64,000 nt of DNA from assembly GCA_022315425.1 (NCBI GenBank), contig JAIUPT010000010.1:992001-1056000 (forward strand), given 5' to 3'. Under the pieces are notes generated by a model, which searched no databases, had not been told where the DNA came from, and saw nothing but the letters and a program-made list of their open reading frames with translations. Source of the DNA: Pseudevernia furfuracea (lineage: Eukaryota; Ascomycota; Lecanoromycetes; Lecanorales; Parmeliaceae). The translations under genes and the position numbers were made by a program. This document shows, piece after piece, positions 44,014 to 57,786 of the stretch. Numbering within the stretch: the stretch's first letter is position 1; every line of letters begins with the position of its first letter.

Positions 44014-46341
44014 TTAGTCTTTGACGCTAAGAGAATATTTTAAGACTGATTTCATCTTAAGAACATCGCGAAAGATAACGAATTTGTCGAGGCAGAGGGC
44101 TTTAATAAGATCGTCGATTATTTGTTTATTCGTGAGTACGAATTGCATATTCACGATATCGTTATTGACTTTTTCACGCACGAAATAATGAGCGATATTA
44201 ATGTGCTTGATGCGAATATGAAACTAAGCGTTCTTGACGAGGGCAATTGCGCTCTAATTGTCGTCGAAGATTATAATGATCTTCGAGTTAGAGTCTCGAG
44301 ATCGCAGAAGTTGATTAAGAAGAGTTTTTAGTCAAATAACTTCTTTGATAATCAACGTTTAATCGATATACTCGGCTTCGCAAGTGAATAACGCGACGAT
44401 AACTTAACGCTTTAATAATCAGCTGATGACGTCGCTATCGACGTTGAATAGATAGTCGAAGATAGATCTTCGAGTCGAGTCGTCAGCTCAATCGAAATCG
44501 ATGTATTCGATGAGGGCTTAAAGAGATTCTTTGTACACGAGTTCGTAGTGCATCGTGCCTCTAAGATATCGAAAGATTCGAATCACTGTATTTCAGTGTG
44601 TCTGAGTCGAATTGACTAAATAGCGACTGACAAGAGAGATAGCATAGACGATATTAGAACGAGTTTTTAACATGATATACATAAGAAATCTCACGATAGA
44701 TTGATAGTTCTCGCACAGCTTTCTCGAGACAACATAGTTCTCTTTCGCAGATTATAGCTTGCGACTGATTTTCAAAGACGTAAAGACTGAATTGAGACTT
44801 TAATAATTGAAATGCTTTAAGAAACGAGTGACATAGACTGCTTGTCTCAGACGAAGAATATCGACGACACGATCTCTTTTGACGATTATGTCTAAATAAT
44901 AGACGTAAGATCTCAAGTCGAACATATAAAACTTGTTATTAAGAGCCTTTTTGATGCGCTGAATGTCGATTTTGCTGAGGTCGATGATTAATATATCGTT
45001 CACATAGAGGGCTATAATAATGCTCTTCTTAACGTTTATAAAGACACTCTCGTTCGATTCGATAAATATTAATTCGAGTTTCTTTATGTACTTCGAGAAG
45101 TGTTAATATCAAATTCTGAGAAATTGCTTGAATTCATAAAGAATCTTATTTAGCTTATAAACTTTAATGTCGTTCTTACTGAAATCATCGAACTATCGTA
45201 TATAAATCGTCTCTTGAACGTTATCGTAGAGAAAGACGATTTTGACGTTTATTTGTTTCACGTTTTAATTTAGAATCGCTATCAGAACAAAGATCGTCTT
45301 ATAACTCATAAACTTAATCACTGAGACGAACGTGTTATGATAGTCACGACTCTTCTGTTATTCGAATTCTCGAATCACTTAACGAGTCTTATAACGAGTG
45401 ACTTTCTCAGCGAGATCTCGCTTCACGATGTAAACTCAGCGATCTCTTAGAATATAAACATCTAAAGACGTCTGAATCAGACATCAAGTATTATTGTTCA
45501 TAAGAGATTTGTATTCGTCTTATATAACGAGCTCTCAGTGTATACGAGAGAGTTGATTGAAAATGATCTGTTGATAGATCGTCGACTCGAAAATATTCGA
45601 CTTATTAATATGATTCGTTAGTAACGCAAAGGTCGCGAATATTCTCGAGAGAGGGTCAGGTAATAGGTCTCGTAGGTTCGAAATCGTAGTGTCGAGATAA
45701 TCAAGAAGTACCCTTTGAATCGCACTTAGCTCGAGGTCTTCGCGAACCATTTCGACGACAGTGAGAGAACGAGTTATTCTTTCGATAGCTAATAATGCAG
45801 TAATTAATCGAGAGACTCGCGCGAACGCGATCGATGATACGACTCGTGCGAGAGACGAGGGCTTTAATGTAGACGTCTGCTTTTCAGCTAATTATAGAAA
45901 ATTTGATCTTGATCTATTTATTGCAGATGTAGATGCAGTCGTTGAGGGCTTTATAATAAGAACAATGTCTTTCGAAATGTTAGTAATACGCTATTCATCA
46001 AGTGTCTTCTCTATAGCGAATACTAATATATAAAGACGTTGTCGCTTAATCGAGAACTTATAAGCGTTCGTCTTTTCTTCGAGATTCACAATCAAGAAAC
46101 GCTTCTCAACGAAGTGAACATTATTAACTCGAATAATCTTCTTCTTGATGAGGTTATATAGGCGGAAAATGAACTCCTCTTTATATTTCAGAAGAACACA
46201 CTTTTCGCTTTTATTTACGAGTTTCTTTTAAATACGCTTTAACGCATAGACGATGAAATTAATCGTTCGCAGATGAGATAAAATAAGCTTTCGATAATGA
46301 AAAGTCTTAAATGACGTTATAATGATTCGAACGTTGAGGGA
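44014..46341 (-). pseudogene. ORF2 of copia C, RNase H to post-integrase segment
   Basis: Homologous to the last half of ORF2 of copy B: RNase H region (44122-44331 antisense), the reverse transcriptase segment around 44800-45003 (MNDILIIDLSKID) and the region from 45535. It carries many stops and is truncated at 46341. Confidence 0.8.
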
Positions 46342-46463
46342 TGTCAAAATTCGGGTCACGTGACATGGTCACGTGATGCGCTAAGGCGCATTCTTATAGT
46401 CGCTCTTTACTCTCGTAGTATTCTATAGAAAACAACTAAGTGTCCTATCACCTATTCTTGATA
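46342..46463 (+). repeat. 5' LTR of copia D
   Basis: 122-bp long form. The terminal CA has become TA (CTTGATA). The primer site GGTTATGAGCTCGA follows at 46464-46477. Confidence 0.88.
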
Positions 46464-47223
46464 GGTTATGAGCTCGAGCTTGTTCGGCGACTGTTTCACT
46501 TATACTCTATGTCTATTAGAGTCACAGTGATCTCTAAGCATCACGAGTTTATCGCAATGAACGCCGCGACAGCTATGAGACTCTGTTTTTTCAATCTTCT
46601 TGAGGTGAGCATTGCCCTCTATAAAATGATCGTCTTTGAAATTCGAAGGGCTGGGAGTTCTATCGCAAATCGACTCTCGACATATCGAATCTAATCGAAC
46701 GTCGAACGTCGAACTCGCTATACGATCGTGCGATCGAATTTCACTAAGGTCTCTGAAACATTGTCAGCTTCCCTGCGTGAGACACGTTAAACACGCTCAA
46801 CGAGGACATTTCTCTCGCGATGTATATCGCTTTAACGTTGATAAAGCGTTTACGTGAATCGAATTAATTGTAACGACTCAAGAGACTGAACTTCAGCATC
46901 AAATCGTCTAATTACACTTTAGAGTTGATTAGTTATCGACAAATCTTTACTCAGAGCGCGTATACGTCTGTTGAGGGTCAAAACAATAAGAATTTCTTAT
47001 TGAGATAGATCTTTCGATCTTATAAGTTCTCTGAAGAAGAGAGCTGAGACTCAGTCATCGACAAATCTTTATTCAGAGCGCGTATACGTCTATTGAGAGT
47101 TAAAACAATAAGAATTTCTTATTGAGATAGATCTTTCGATCTCACAAGTTCTCTAAAGAAGAGAGCTGGGGCCCAGTCATCGAATTCTTTTTATCGTTAT
47201 TCGACTTTATTCTATCGTCGAAT

Positions 47224-48027
47224 ATGACTTCATCTCACGACGATAGTCATCGAAGCGATTATTCTAAATTCGAGTTTCTGTCGAAGACTTAGTATAAGAA
47301 GAACGTTATTCTCCTTCGAAGATTTACACGTCTTTAACAATTGTCTTCGATACAGTCTCAACGAAAATTAGATCAATTTAAATCTTTCTTATCTCTAAGT
47401 ATCTTTTATCTCAATAACATCGTTCGTATCTATCGAAGATTCAAGCACAAGCACTTTTCATTTCTCGTACAAGAACTCGAAGATTAACAACAAAAGTTAT
47501 CAGATATCGATAAAACTCTCGAGAACTTTGACGAAGATTAGAACATCTATTTCACTCTCATTACTTTCGCGAACGTTAACAATATCGACTTTTAATTCGA
47601 AGTTAACGAAGACACTCTTAGTGTCTTAAGTGACACTAAGTTATTCGATCTTCGTGTCAAAAGTTCTTTAAATCTCACTTCTTCGACTTCGACTTCTTCG
47701 ACTTTAAGGTCTTCGTTTTTTATCGTTTCAGTCACTTCTCAAGCTAAGTCTTTCGTTTGAGCATTATCGTCGTTATTATTCATATCGTACGTGTCGTCCT
47801 TAGGAATCTTCTCAGTAATTCTTAACATCTATGATCGACGGAGAATCAAGCGCATAAGACGTCGTAAGAAACATGTTAGTTTTAACAATTTTAGCGACTA
47901 ACCCTCTCGGAGAGAAAAGCGCTTTCTCTCTAAACTTCATTATTATTTTAAAGTTTAGTTTGAGATATCGTCGATGAAAGCAGAATATTAATAATTGATT
48001 GATGCTTAACAATCTTGTTTTCTTTAA
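47224..48027 (+). pseudogene. ORF1 of copia D (decayed)
   Basis: Same start, CTT-TAA end and length as in copy B. Many codons changed by C-to-T/G-to-A transitions. Confidence 0.65.
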
Positions 48028-51024
48028 TGCGATCATCAGCTATAGAGTCTGTATCGCTATCTTTTATCGTTTCGAAAATAACGGTCGCGAACTCGTCGAA
48101 GTCGAATTCGACGATAAAGACCCTTAGATTATGCTTAATGCCCTGGTCAAGAACTATTAGTCTAAGAGCACGAATCTCTATAGAGAACTAATGCGTCGAA
48201 TATTCGATCTCACTCTTGAAGAAGAGAGAGTTCGTCAATATAAAAAGAACTTTCGTAAGATCATCTTCGACATTATTAGTCTTCATAAATCTCTCGTTAT
48301 TTCGAAGTCTCTGCGAATTCTAATTTTCCTTATAAAACTTGACGACTCTTACGACATATTCGAGTCAAGTTATACTCAAAATCATAATCTCTTTAAGAAC
48401 AAGTTCGTCAAGTTTTAAGAGATTGTCGTGATCGTCGTGAACGAAGAAGTTAGAATCTCCTTCAAAGAAGAAGAACTAATTATATATATCGTTTATAACG
48501 ATAAGAGCAAAGACAAACAAGCTGCTTTTAACAATCTCGGCGACTCTAACATTAATCGTGAGATCTGTTTTTCGTGTAAGACAGCTAATCGCAAATTCAG
48601 ACATCTATCTCTCTATCAAATGTTAAATCAAGTTTTCTTATTTCAAGTCTGAGAAATTCATAACGAAAGAGAAAAAGAAGAAGAAGATAAAGATCTTCGA
48701 CTTCGAAGATAAATTCTCAAGTAACAAGCGTAAGCGCATCGAAGAGACGTCTTTTAATGCCTCTGCTTCAGAGGAGAACGATTATCTTAATGTCAATTAT
48801 GTCTTTTTAAAGGAACTAAACTTCATTATGCACTATTCGAATGTTAATTCGAACGACTTCAATATTCTCGATGCGGCTGATGATCAAGTTATTAATCTGA
48901 TCGTCACGAAAGCTCTCGAACATAGTCTTATAACTACGAATTTCGTGAATCTCCTTATTCGAGTCGTCGTAGATTCAGACTGCTCTCGTTATTCTTTCGC
49001 GAATCGTTCGATGTTTATTATCTACGAAAAGATTTATTCTCGATCGATCAAGAGTATCGAAGAGAGCGAAGTGTAGTCTCAAGACTGTGACATTATTAAT
49101 CTCGACTGTGTGATTAGAAAAGAGTGTGTGACAGTCACTCTACGAAATGTCTTATATGTGTTTAATATGAACGTTAATCTTCTCTCGATCGATAAACTTC
49201 TAAACTTCGATATCGCTGTCTTCTTTTATAAGATAGAATACACTCTTATTAAGAACGATCTGAAGCTTATCGATACTCGTAATCGTGATCTCTTCTTTTT
49301 GAATCTCTGACAGAGTCGAAACAGTGCTCTGATCGTCTACAGTGTGCTCTCGAATCTTATTCATCAACTCTGATATACTCGCATAAGTCATTTGAGTTAA
49401 AACAATCTAAACAAGCTCTCAAATATGATCGTTGAGATGAACTTTATTAAGAACATTGCGAAGGAGTATATCTGTGAATATTATGTTATAAAACGTTAGA
49501 AGACTGTCTCTTATGATAGTCTCACAGAGTTAGAAACGCAGTCTAACGAATTTGTTTATAGTGATCTCGTAGAGTCTCTATCCCCTACTAAATTCAATAA
49601 CTGCAGATACTTTATGACATTTAAGAATAATTTTATCTCTTATTCTAAAGTGTACTATATTCGTTATAAGAGTGAAACGTTTATTATGTTCTTACGTTTT
49701 AAAGTCTTTCTAGAGTCACGAAGTTATAAGATCTATCGTATTCGTCTCGACAATAAGAAAGAGTATATGTTTAAGATCTTCTTGAATTATCTTCTTTAGT
49801 GCGGAATTAGATAGAAGCTCACTATATCTGAGAATCTCGAAATGAACGAGACGATCGAACGTTTTGAATAGATCTTACTATATAAGATGTATTTTATACT
49901 GCTAAGTTCTCAGCTCAACAAGTCTTTCTAATCTGAAATCGTGATCATCATCAATTATTTGATATTGCGATCCCTCAACGTTCGAATCATTATAACGTTA
50001 TTTGAGACTTTTCATCATCGAAAGCTCATTTTATTTCATCTGCGAACGATTGATTTCATCGTCTATACATTGAAGCGTATTTAAAAGAAACTCGTAAATA
50101 AAAGCGAAAAGTGTGTTCTTCTAAGATATAAAGAGAAGTTTATTTTTCGTCTATATAATCTTATTAAGAAGAAGATTATTCGAGTTAATAATGTTCACTT
50201 CGTTGAGAAGCGTCTCTTGATTGTGAATTTTAAAGAAAAGACGAACGCTTATAAGTCTTCGATCAAGCGACAACGTCTTCATGTATTAATATTCGCTATA
50301 GAGGAGGCACTTGATGAACAGCGTATTACTAACATTTCGAAAGACATTATTCTTATTATGAAGCTCTCAACGACTGCATCTGCATCTGTAATAAACAGAT
50401 CAAGATCAAATTTCTTATAATCAGCTGAAAAGCAGACGTCTACATCAAAGCTCTCGTCTCTCGCACGAGTCGTATTATCGATCGCGTTCGCGCGAGCCTC
50501 TCGATTAATTATTACATTATCAGCTATCGAAAGAATAACTCGTTCCCTCACTGTCGTCGAAATGATTCGCGAAGATCTCGAGTTAAGTGCGATTCAAAGA
50601 ATACTTCTTGATCATTTCGACACTACGATTTCGAACCTGCGAGATCTATCATCTGATCCTCTCTCGAGGACATTCGCGACCTTTACGTTACTAACGAATC
50701 ATGTTAATAAGTCGAATATTTTCGAGTCGACGATCTATCAACAGATCATTTTCAATCAACTCTCTCGCATGCACTGAGAGCTCGTTATATAAGACGAATA
50801 TAAATCTCTTATGAACAACAATACTTGATGTCTGATTCAGACGCCTTCAGATGCTTATATTCTGAGAGATCGCTGAGTTTATATCGTGAAGCGAGATCTC
50901 GCTGAGAAAGTCACTCGCTACAAGGCTCGCTGAGTGATTCGAGAATTCGAACAACAGAAGGGTCGTAACTATCATGACACGTTCGTCTCAGTGATCAAGT
51001 TTATGAGTTATAAGACGATCTTTG
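48002..51024 (+). pseudogene. ORF2 of copia D, gag to early reverse transcriptase
   Basis: Gag core (ELMRRIFDLTLEEE), knuckle remains (CFSCKTANRKFRHLS), integrase and the start of reverse transcriptase, cut at 51024 by the LTR of copy E. The frame relation to ORF1 (+1) and the CTT-to-gag-Met distance (169 bp) equal those in B. Confidence 0.8.
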
Positions 51025-51255
51025 TGTCAAGAATAGGTGGTAGGACACTTAGTTGTAAACTATAGAATGCTACGAGAGTAAAGAGCGACTATGAGGATGC
51101 GCCTTAGCGCATCACGTGACCATGTCACGTGACCCGAATTTTGACACTCCCCTTCGCTCGCATACTCAAAAATGCGAAAACACGATTTTCGCACTTCGCG
51201 ACGCAAAAAAAAACCCCAATCGGGTTAGCGCGAAGTTCGGTTCACAAAAGTGAAG

Positions 51256-51684
51256 AAACCAAGTTCTGAAAACGACTATGTCAAATTCGAACCAAGTTCT
51301 GAAAACGACTATGTCAAATTCGAACCAAGTTCTAAAAACGACTATGTCAAATTCGAACCAAGTTCTAAAAACGACTATGTCAAATTCGAACCAAGTTCTG
51401 AAAACGACTATGTCAAATTCGAACCAAGTTCTAAAAACGACTATGTCAAATTCGAACCAAGTTCTGAAAACGACTATGTCAAATTCGAACCAAGTTCTAA
51501 AAACGACTATGTCAAATTCGAACCAAGTTCTAAAAACGACTATGTCAAATTCGAACCAAGTTCTGAAAACGACTATGTCAAATTCGAACCAAGTTCTAAA
51601 AACGACTATGTCAAATTCGAACCAAGTTCTGAAAACGACTATGTCAAATTCGAACCAAGTTCTGAAAACGACTATGTCAAATTC
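51256..51684. repeat. 33-bp minisatellite, 13 units, in the 3' region of copia E
   Basis: Thirteen head-to-tail units of 33 bp, exactly 429 bp, differing mainly at one G/A site (TTCTGAAAAC or TTCTAAAAAC). The unit translates as EPSSENDYVKF on plus and FEFDIVVFRTW on minus, but lies after the RNase H stop and is untranslated by position. Other copies have one (B, C) or two units (A, D, F). A 20-plus-base T run follows at about 51747. Confidence 0.95.
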
Positions 51685-51956
51685 GAAGACATGTAAAAAT
51701 TCGTCCTGGTCCTCCATACAAAACTTCCATTTTCCGGAAAAAGGCGTTTTTTTTTTTTTTTTTTTTTTTTTGAAAGTTTTCTTTGGAATAGACCTGGTGC
51801 ACACCCAATTTCTATCAAAACGAGGTCGGTGGATACATGAGGGGGTGGAACAAGAAGCAGTGGAAGAACACTAAAGATCTGGCGTCCACAGGCAAGGTGA
51901 ATAGCGTCACTCCTCTGGAACTGACGACTTCAGGTTAGAAGCAAGAGCGCTGAGGG

Positions 51957-54900
51957 TTAGTCTTTGACGCTGAGGGGATGTTCTGAGACTGATTTCACCC
52001 CAAGGGCATCGCGAAAGGCAACGAATTTGTCGAGACAGAGGGCTTTGATGAGACCGTCGATTATTTGTTTATCCGTGGATACGAATTGCATGTCCACGAT
52101 GTCGTCATTGACTTTTTCACGCACGAAATGATGGGCGATGTCAATGTGCTTGATGCGAGCATGAAACTAAGCGTTCTTGACGAAGGCAATTGCGCCCTAA
52201 TTGTCGTCGAAGATTATGATGACCTTCGAGTCAGAGTCTCGGGGCCGCAGGAGTTGATTGAGAAGAGTTTTCAGCCAAATAACTTCTTTGATAGTCAACG
52301 TTTGACCGATATACTCGACTTCGCAAGTGAATAACGCGACGATGACTTGGCGCTTTGATGATCAGCTGATGACGCCGCTATCGACGTTGAATAGATAGTC
52401 GAAGATAGACCTTCGGGTCGAGTCGCCAGCTCAATCGGAATCGATATACTCGGTGAGGGCTTGAAGGGATCCTTTGTACACGAGTTCGTAGTGCACCGTG
52501 CCTCTAAGGTATCGAAAGATTCGAATCACTGCATTTCAGTGTGTCTGGGTCGGATTGACTGAATAGCGGCTGACAAGAGAGACAGCATAGACGATATCAG
52601 GACGAGTTTCTAGCATAACATATATGAGGGATCCCACGACGGATTGATAATCCTCGCACAGCTTTCTCGGGGCAACATAGCCCTCTTCCGCAGATTGTAG
52701 CTTGCGACTGGTTTTCAGAGGCGTGAAGGCTGGATTAAGACTTCAGCAGTTGAAATGCTTTAAGAAACGAGTGACATAGACTGCTTGTCCCAGGCGAAGG
52801 ATGTCGACGACACGATCCCTTTTAACGGTTATGCCTAAATAATAGACGCAAGGTCCCAAGTCGAACATGTGAAACTTGTTATTGAGGGCCTTTTTGATGC
52901 GCTGAATGCCGATTTTGCTGAGGTCGATGATCAATACATCGTTCACATAGAGGGCTATAGTGATGCCCTTCTTGACGTTCATAAAGACACTCTCGTTCGA
53001 TTCGATAAGTATTAGTTCGAGTTTCTTCATGTACTTCGAGAAGTGTTGATATCAAATTCTAAGGGATTGCTTGAGTTTATAGAGGGCCTTATTCAGCTTA
53101 TAAACTTTGATATCGTTCTTGCTGAAATCATCGAGCTGTCGCACATAAATCGTCTCTTGAACGTTATCGTAGAGAAAGGCGATTTTGACGTTCATTTGTT
53201 TTACGTCTCAGTTCAGAATCGCTGTCAGGGCAAAGATCGCCTTGTAATTCATGAGCTTGATCACTGAGGCGAACGTGTTATGATAGTCACGACTCTTCTG
53301 CTATTTAAAATCTCGAATCACTCAGCGGGCCTTGTAGCGAGTGACTTCCTCAGCGAGGTCTCGCTTTACGGTGTAGATCCAGCGACCTCTTAGGATATGA
53401 GTATCTGAAGGCGTCTGGACCAGACATCAAGTATTGTTGTCCATGAGAGATTTGTATTCGTCTTACATGGCGAGCTCCCAGTGCATGCGAGAGAGTTGGT
53501 TGGAAATGACCTGTTAATAGGTCGTCGACTCGAAAATATTCGGCTTATTGACATGATCCGTCAGTAACGCAAAGGTCGCGAATATCCTCGAGAGAGAGTT
53601 AGGTGATAGGTCTCGCAGATTCGAAATCGTAGTGTCGAGATGATTAAGAAGTACTCTTTGAACCGCACTTAGCTCGAGGTCTTCGCGAATCATTTCGACG
53701 ATAGTGAGGAAACGAGTTATTCTTTCGATAGCTGATGATGCAGCAATTGATCGAGAGGCTCGCGCGAACGCGATCGGTGATACGGCTCGTGCGAGGGACG
53801 AGGGCTTTGATGTAGGCGTCTGCTTTTCAGCTGGCCATGGGAAATTTGATCTTGATCTGTTTATTGCAGGTGCAGGTGCAGTCGTTGAGGGCTTTATGAT
53901 GGGGGCAATGTCTTTCGAAATGTCAGTAATACGCTGTTCATCAAGTGTCTCCCCTACAGCGGATGCTGGTATATAAAGACGTTGCCGCTTGATCGGGGGC
54001 TCATGGGCGTTCGTTTTTCCTTCGGGGTTCACAATCAAGGGACGCTTCTCAACGAAGTGAACATTATTGACTCGAATGATCTTCTTCTTGATGAGGTTGT
54101 ATAGGCGGAAAATGAACTCCCCTTTATATCCCAGAAGGACACACTTTTCGCTTTTATTCACGAGTTTCTTTTGAATACGCTTCAACGCATAGACGATGAA
54201 ATCAATCGTTCGCAGATGAGATAAAATAGGCTTTCGATGATGAAAAGTCTCAAATGACGTTGCAATGATTCGAACGTTGGGGGATCGCAACATCAAATAA
54301 TTGATGGTGGTCACGATTTCAGATCAGAAAGACTTGTTGAGCTGGGAACTTAGTAGTATGAAATGCATCTTATATAGCAAGGTCTGCTCAAAACGTTCGA
54401 TCGCCTCGTTTATTTCGAGGTTTCCAGATATAGTGGGCTTCTATCTGATTTCGCACTGAAGGAGATAATTCAAGAAGACCTTGAATATATACTCTTCTTC
54501 ATTGTCGAGGCGAATACGATAGATCTTATAGCTTCGTGACTCTAGGAAGGCTTTGAAACGTAAGAACATAATAAACGTTTCACTCTTATGACGAATGCAG
54601 TACACTTCAGAGTAGGAGATGAAATTATTCTTGAATATCATAAAGTATCTGCAGTCATTGAATTCAGTAGGGGACAGAGACCCTACGAGATCACTATAAA
54701 CAAATTCGTCAGGCTGCGTTTCTGACTCTGTGAGACTATCATAAGAGACAGTCTTCTGACGTTTCATAATATAACATTCGCAGATGTACTCCTTCGCAAT
54801 GTTCTTAATGAAGTTCACCTCAACGATCATATTTGAGAGCTTGTTTAGATTGTTCTGACTCAAATGACCTATGCGAGCATGTCAGAATTGATGAATGAGA

Positions 54901-56249
54901 TTCGAGAGCACACTATAGACGATTAGAGCACTGTTTCGACTCTATTAGAGATTCAAAAAGAAGAGATCACGATTGCGAGTATCGATAAGCTTCAGATCGT
55001 TCTTAATGAGAGTATATTCTATCTTATAAAAGGAGATAGCGATGTCGAAGTTCAGGAGTTTATCGATCGAGAGAAGGTTGACGTCCATATCGAACATATA
55101 TAAGACATTTCGCAGAGTGACTGTCACACACTCTCCCCTAATCACACAGTCGAGGCTAATGATGTCACAGTCTTGAGACTGCACTTCGCTCCCCTCGATG
55201 CCCTTGATCGATCGAGAGTAGATCTTTTCGTAGATGATGAACATCGAACGATTCGCGAAAGAATAACGAGAGCAGTCTGAATCTACGACGACTCGAGTGA
55301 GGAGATTCACGAAATTCGCAGTCATGAGACTATGTTCGAGAACTTTCGTGACGATTAGATTAATGACTTGATCATCAGCCGCATCGAGGATATTGAAGTC
55401 GTTCGAATTGATATTCGAATAGTGTATGATGGAGTCCAGTTCCTTTAGAAAGACATAGTTGATATTGAGATAATCGTTCTCCTCTGGAGCAGAGGCATTG
55501 AAAGGCGTCTCTTCGATGCGCTTGCGCTTGTTGCTTGAGAATTCATTCTCGAAGTCGAAGACCTTTATCTTCTTCTTCTTTTCCTCTTTCGTTATGAATT
55601 TCTCAGACTTGAGATAAGAGAACTTGATTTAGCATTTGATAGAGAGATATCTGAATTTGCGATTAGCTGTCTTACACGAAGAACAGATCTCACGATTGAT
55701 GTCAGAGTCGTCGAGATTGTTGAAAGCAGCTTGTTTGCCTTTGCTCTTATCGTTACGAGCGATATATATAATCAGTTCTTCTTCTTTGAAGGAGATTCTA
55801 ACTTCTTCGTTCACGACGACCACGACAATCTCTTGAAACTTGACGAACTTGTTCTCAAAGAGATCATGATTTTGAGTGTAACTTAACTCGAACATGTCGT
55901 AAGAGTCGTCAAGTCTCATAAGGAAAATTAGAATTCGCAGAGACTTCGAAATAACGAGGGATTTATGAAGGCTGATAATGTCGAAGGTGACCTTACGAAA
56001 GTTCTTTTTATATTGACGAACTCCCTCTTCTCCAAGGGTGAGATCGAATATTCGACGCATCAGTTCCCTATAGAGACTCGTGCTCTTAGACTAATAGTTC
56101 TTGATTAGAGCATCGAGCATAGTCTGAGAGTCTTTATCGTCGAATTCGACTTCGACGAGTTCGCGATCGCTATTCTCGAGACGATAAAAGATAGCGATAT
56201 AGACTCTATGACTGATGATCGCATTAAAGAAAACAAGGTTGTTGAGCAT
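51957..56249 (-). pseudogene. ORF2 (gag-pol) of copia E
   Basis: Exactly 4,293 bp, as in copy B. Gag core ELMRRIFDLTLGEEG, knuckle CSSCKTANRKFRYLSIKC, integrase (RIRLDNEEEYIF), the CVLLGYKGEFIFRLYN segment, reverse transcriptase with YVNDVLIIDL at the catalytic loop and RNase H. It has fewer stops than the other copies. Some Trp codons remain TGG (in HWELA and RGRWIY) while others read TGA. Confidence 0.9.
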
Positions 56250-57027
56250 CAATCAATTATTAATATTCTACTTTCATCGACGATATTCCAGATTGAACTT
56301 CAAAATGATAATAAAGTTTAGAAGAAAAGCGCTTCCCTCTTCGAGAGGGTTAGTCGTTGAAACTACTAGAGCTGACATGTTTCTTGCGGCGCCTTGTGCG
56401 CTTGATTCTTCGTCGATTATAGATGCTGAGAATTACTAAGAAGGTTTCTAAGAGCGACACGTACGATGTGAATAGTGACGGCGATGATGTTCAAACGAAA
56501 GACTTAGCTTGATAGATGACTGAGGCGATAGAGGACGAAGATCTTGAAGTCGAAGAAGCCGAAGTCGAAGAAGTGGGATTTAGAGAACTTTTGACACGAA
56601 GATCGAATAACTTAGTGTCACTTGGGGCACTGAGGGTGTCTTCGTTAACTTCGAATTGAAAGTCGACACTGCTAACGTTCGCGGAAGCAGTGAGAGTGAA
56701 ATAGATGCTCTGATCTTCGTCAGAGTTCTCGAGGGTCTTATCGATATCTAACAACTTTTGCTGCTGATCTTCGAGTTCTTGCACGAGAAATAAAAAGTGC
56801 TTGTGCTTGAATCTTCGATAGATACGAGCGATGTTGTTGAGATGAAAGATACTTAGGGGCAAGAAAGATTTGAATTGATCTAATTTCCGCTGAGACTGTA
56901 TCGAAGACAATTGCTAAAGGCGTGCAGACCTTCGAAGGGAAATAACGTCCTTCTTATGCTGAGTCTTCGGCAGAGACTCGAATTTAGAATAGTCGCTTCG
57001 ATGACTGCCGCCGTGGAATAAAGCCAT
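56224..57027 (-). pseudogene. ORF1 of copia E
   Basis: Starts at an ATG at 57027 and ends at CTT-TAA (56229-56224), 798 bp from ATG to CTT as in A, B and D. An open stretch of 139 codons (56491-56910) shows LYL-HLNNIARIYRRFKHKH-like text and a Ser-rich region. Function unknown. Confidence 0.7.
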
Positions 57028-57650
57028 ATTCGGCGGCAGAATAAAGTCGAATGGCGATGAAAAGAATTCGATGGCTGGGTCCCAGCCCTCTTCTTCAGAG
57101 GACTTGTGGGGCCGAAAGGCCTATCTCAACAAGAAATCCTTGTTGTTTTGATCCTCAACAGGCGTATACGCGCTCTGAGTAGAGGTTTGTCGATGACTAA
57201 TTAACTCTGAAGTGTGATCAGACGATTTGATGCTGAAGTTCAGTCTCTTGGGTCGTTACAATTGATTCGATTCACGTAAACGCTTTATCAACGTTGAAGC
57301 GGTGTACACCGCGAGGGGAATGTTCTCGTTGAGCGTGTTTAGCGTGTCCCACGCAGGGAAGCTGACAATGTTTCAGAGATCTTAGTGAAATTCGATCGCA
57401 CGGTCGTATGACGAGTTCGACGTTCGACGTTCGATTAGATTCGATATGTCGAGGGTCGATTTGCGATAGGACTCTCAGCCCCCCGAATTCCAAAGACGAT
57501 CATTTTGTAGAGGGCAATGCCCATCTCAAGAAGATTGAAAAACAGAGTCTCATAGCTGTCGCGGCGTCCATTGCGATGAACTCGTGATGCTTAGAGGTCA
57601 CTGTGGCTCTGGTAGGCATAGGGTATAAGTGAAACAGTCGCCGAGCAAGC

Positions 57651-57786
57651 CCGGGCTCATAACCTGTCAAGAATAGGTGATAGGACACTTAGTTGTAAAC
57701 TATAGAATGCTACGAGAGTAAAGAGCGACTATGAGGATGCGCCTTAGCGCATCACGTGACCATGTCACGTGACCCGAATTTTGACA
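57651..57786 (-). repeat. 5' LTR and primer site of copia E
   Basis: LTR 57665-57786; the adjoining primer site reads GGTTATGAGCCCGG on the minus strand, identical to copy B. Complementary to the anticodon arm of initiator tRNA-Met. Confidence 0.88.

Larger units (their letters stand above)
43202..46341 (-). mobile_element. Copia copy C, 3' half, truncated by copy D
   Basis: Minus-strand element with its 3' LTR at 43202-43310 (short 109-bp form lacking the second CACGTG), polypurine tract, 3' region and ORF2 from RNase H back into the segment after integrase. It stops at 46341 exactly where the 5' LTR of copy D begins. The missing half is not found on the far side of D. Confidence 0.85.
51025..57786 (-). 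mobile_element. Copia copy E, complete, minus strand
   Basis: 6,762 bp with 122-bp LTRs at 57665-57786 (5') and 51025-51146 (3') that differ at one position, primer site 57651-57664, ORF1, ORF2, minisatellite and polypurine tract 51147-51156. It is the least decayed copy: open stretches reach 266 codons. It is longer than B mainly because of 12 extra minisatellite units. The flanks (CTTTG left, TCTTC right) show no target duplication. Confidence 0.9.

Noticed and set aside
48002..48652. Separate short genes along each copia copy on both strands
   Set aside because: They are fragments of one decayed gag-pol frame and antisense shadows that recur at equivalent places in every copy.
51166..51874. 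Open frames of about 150-210 codons on both strands over the 33-bp repeat
   Set aside because: They arise because 33 is a multiple of three; the array lies after the RNase H stop in an untranslated region. Also not a CRISPR array: there are no unique spacers and the host is a fungus.
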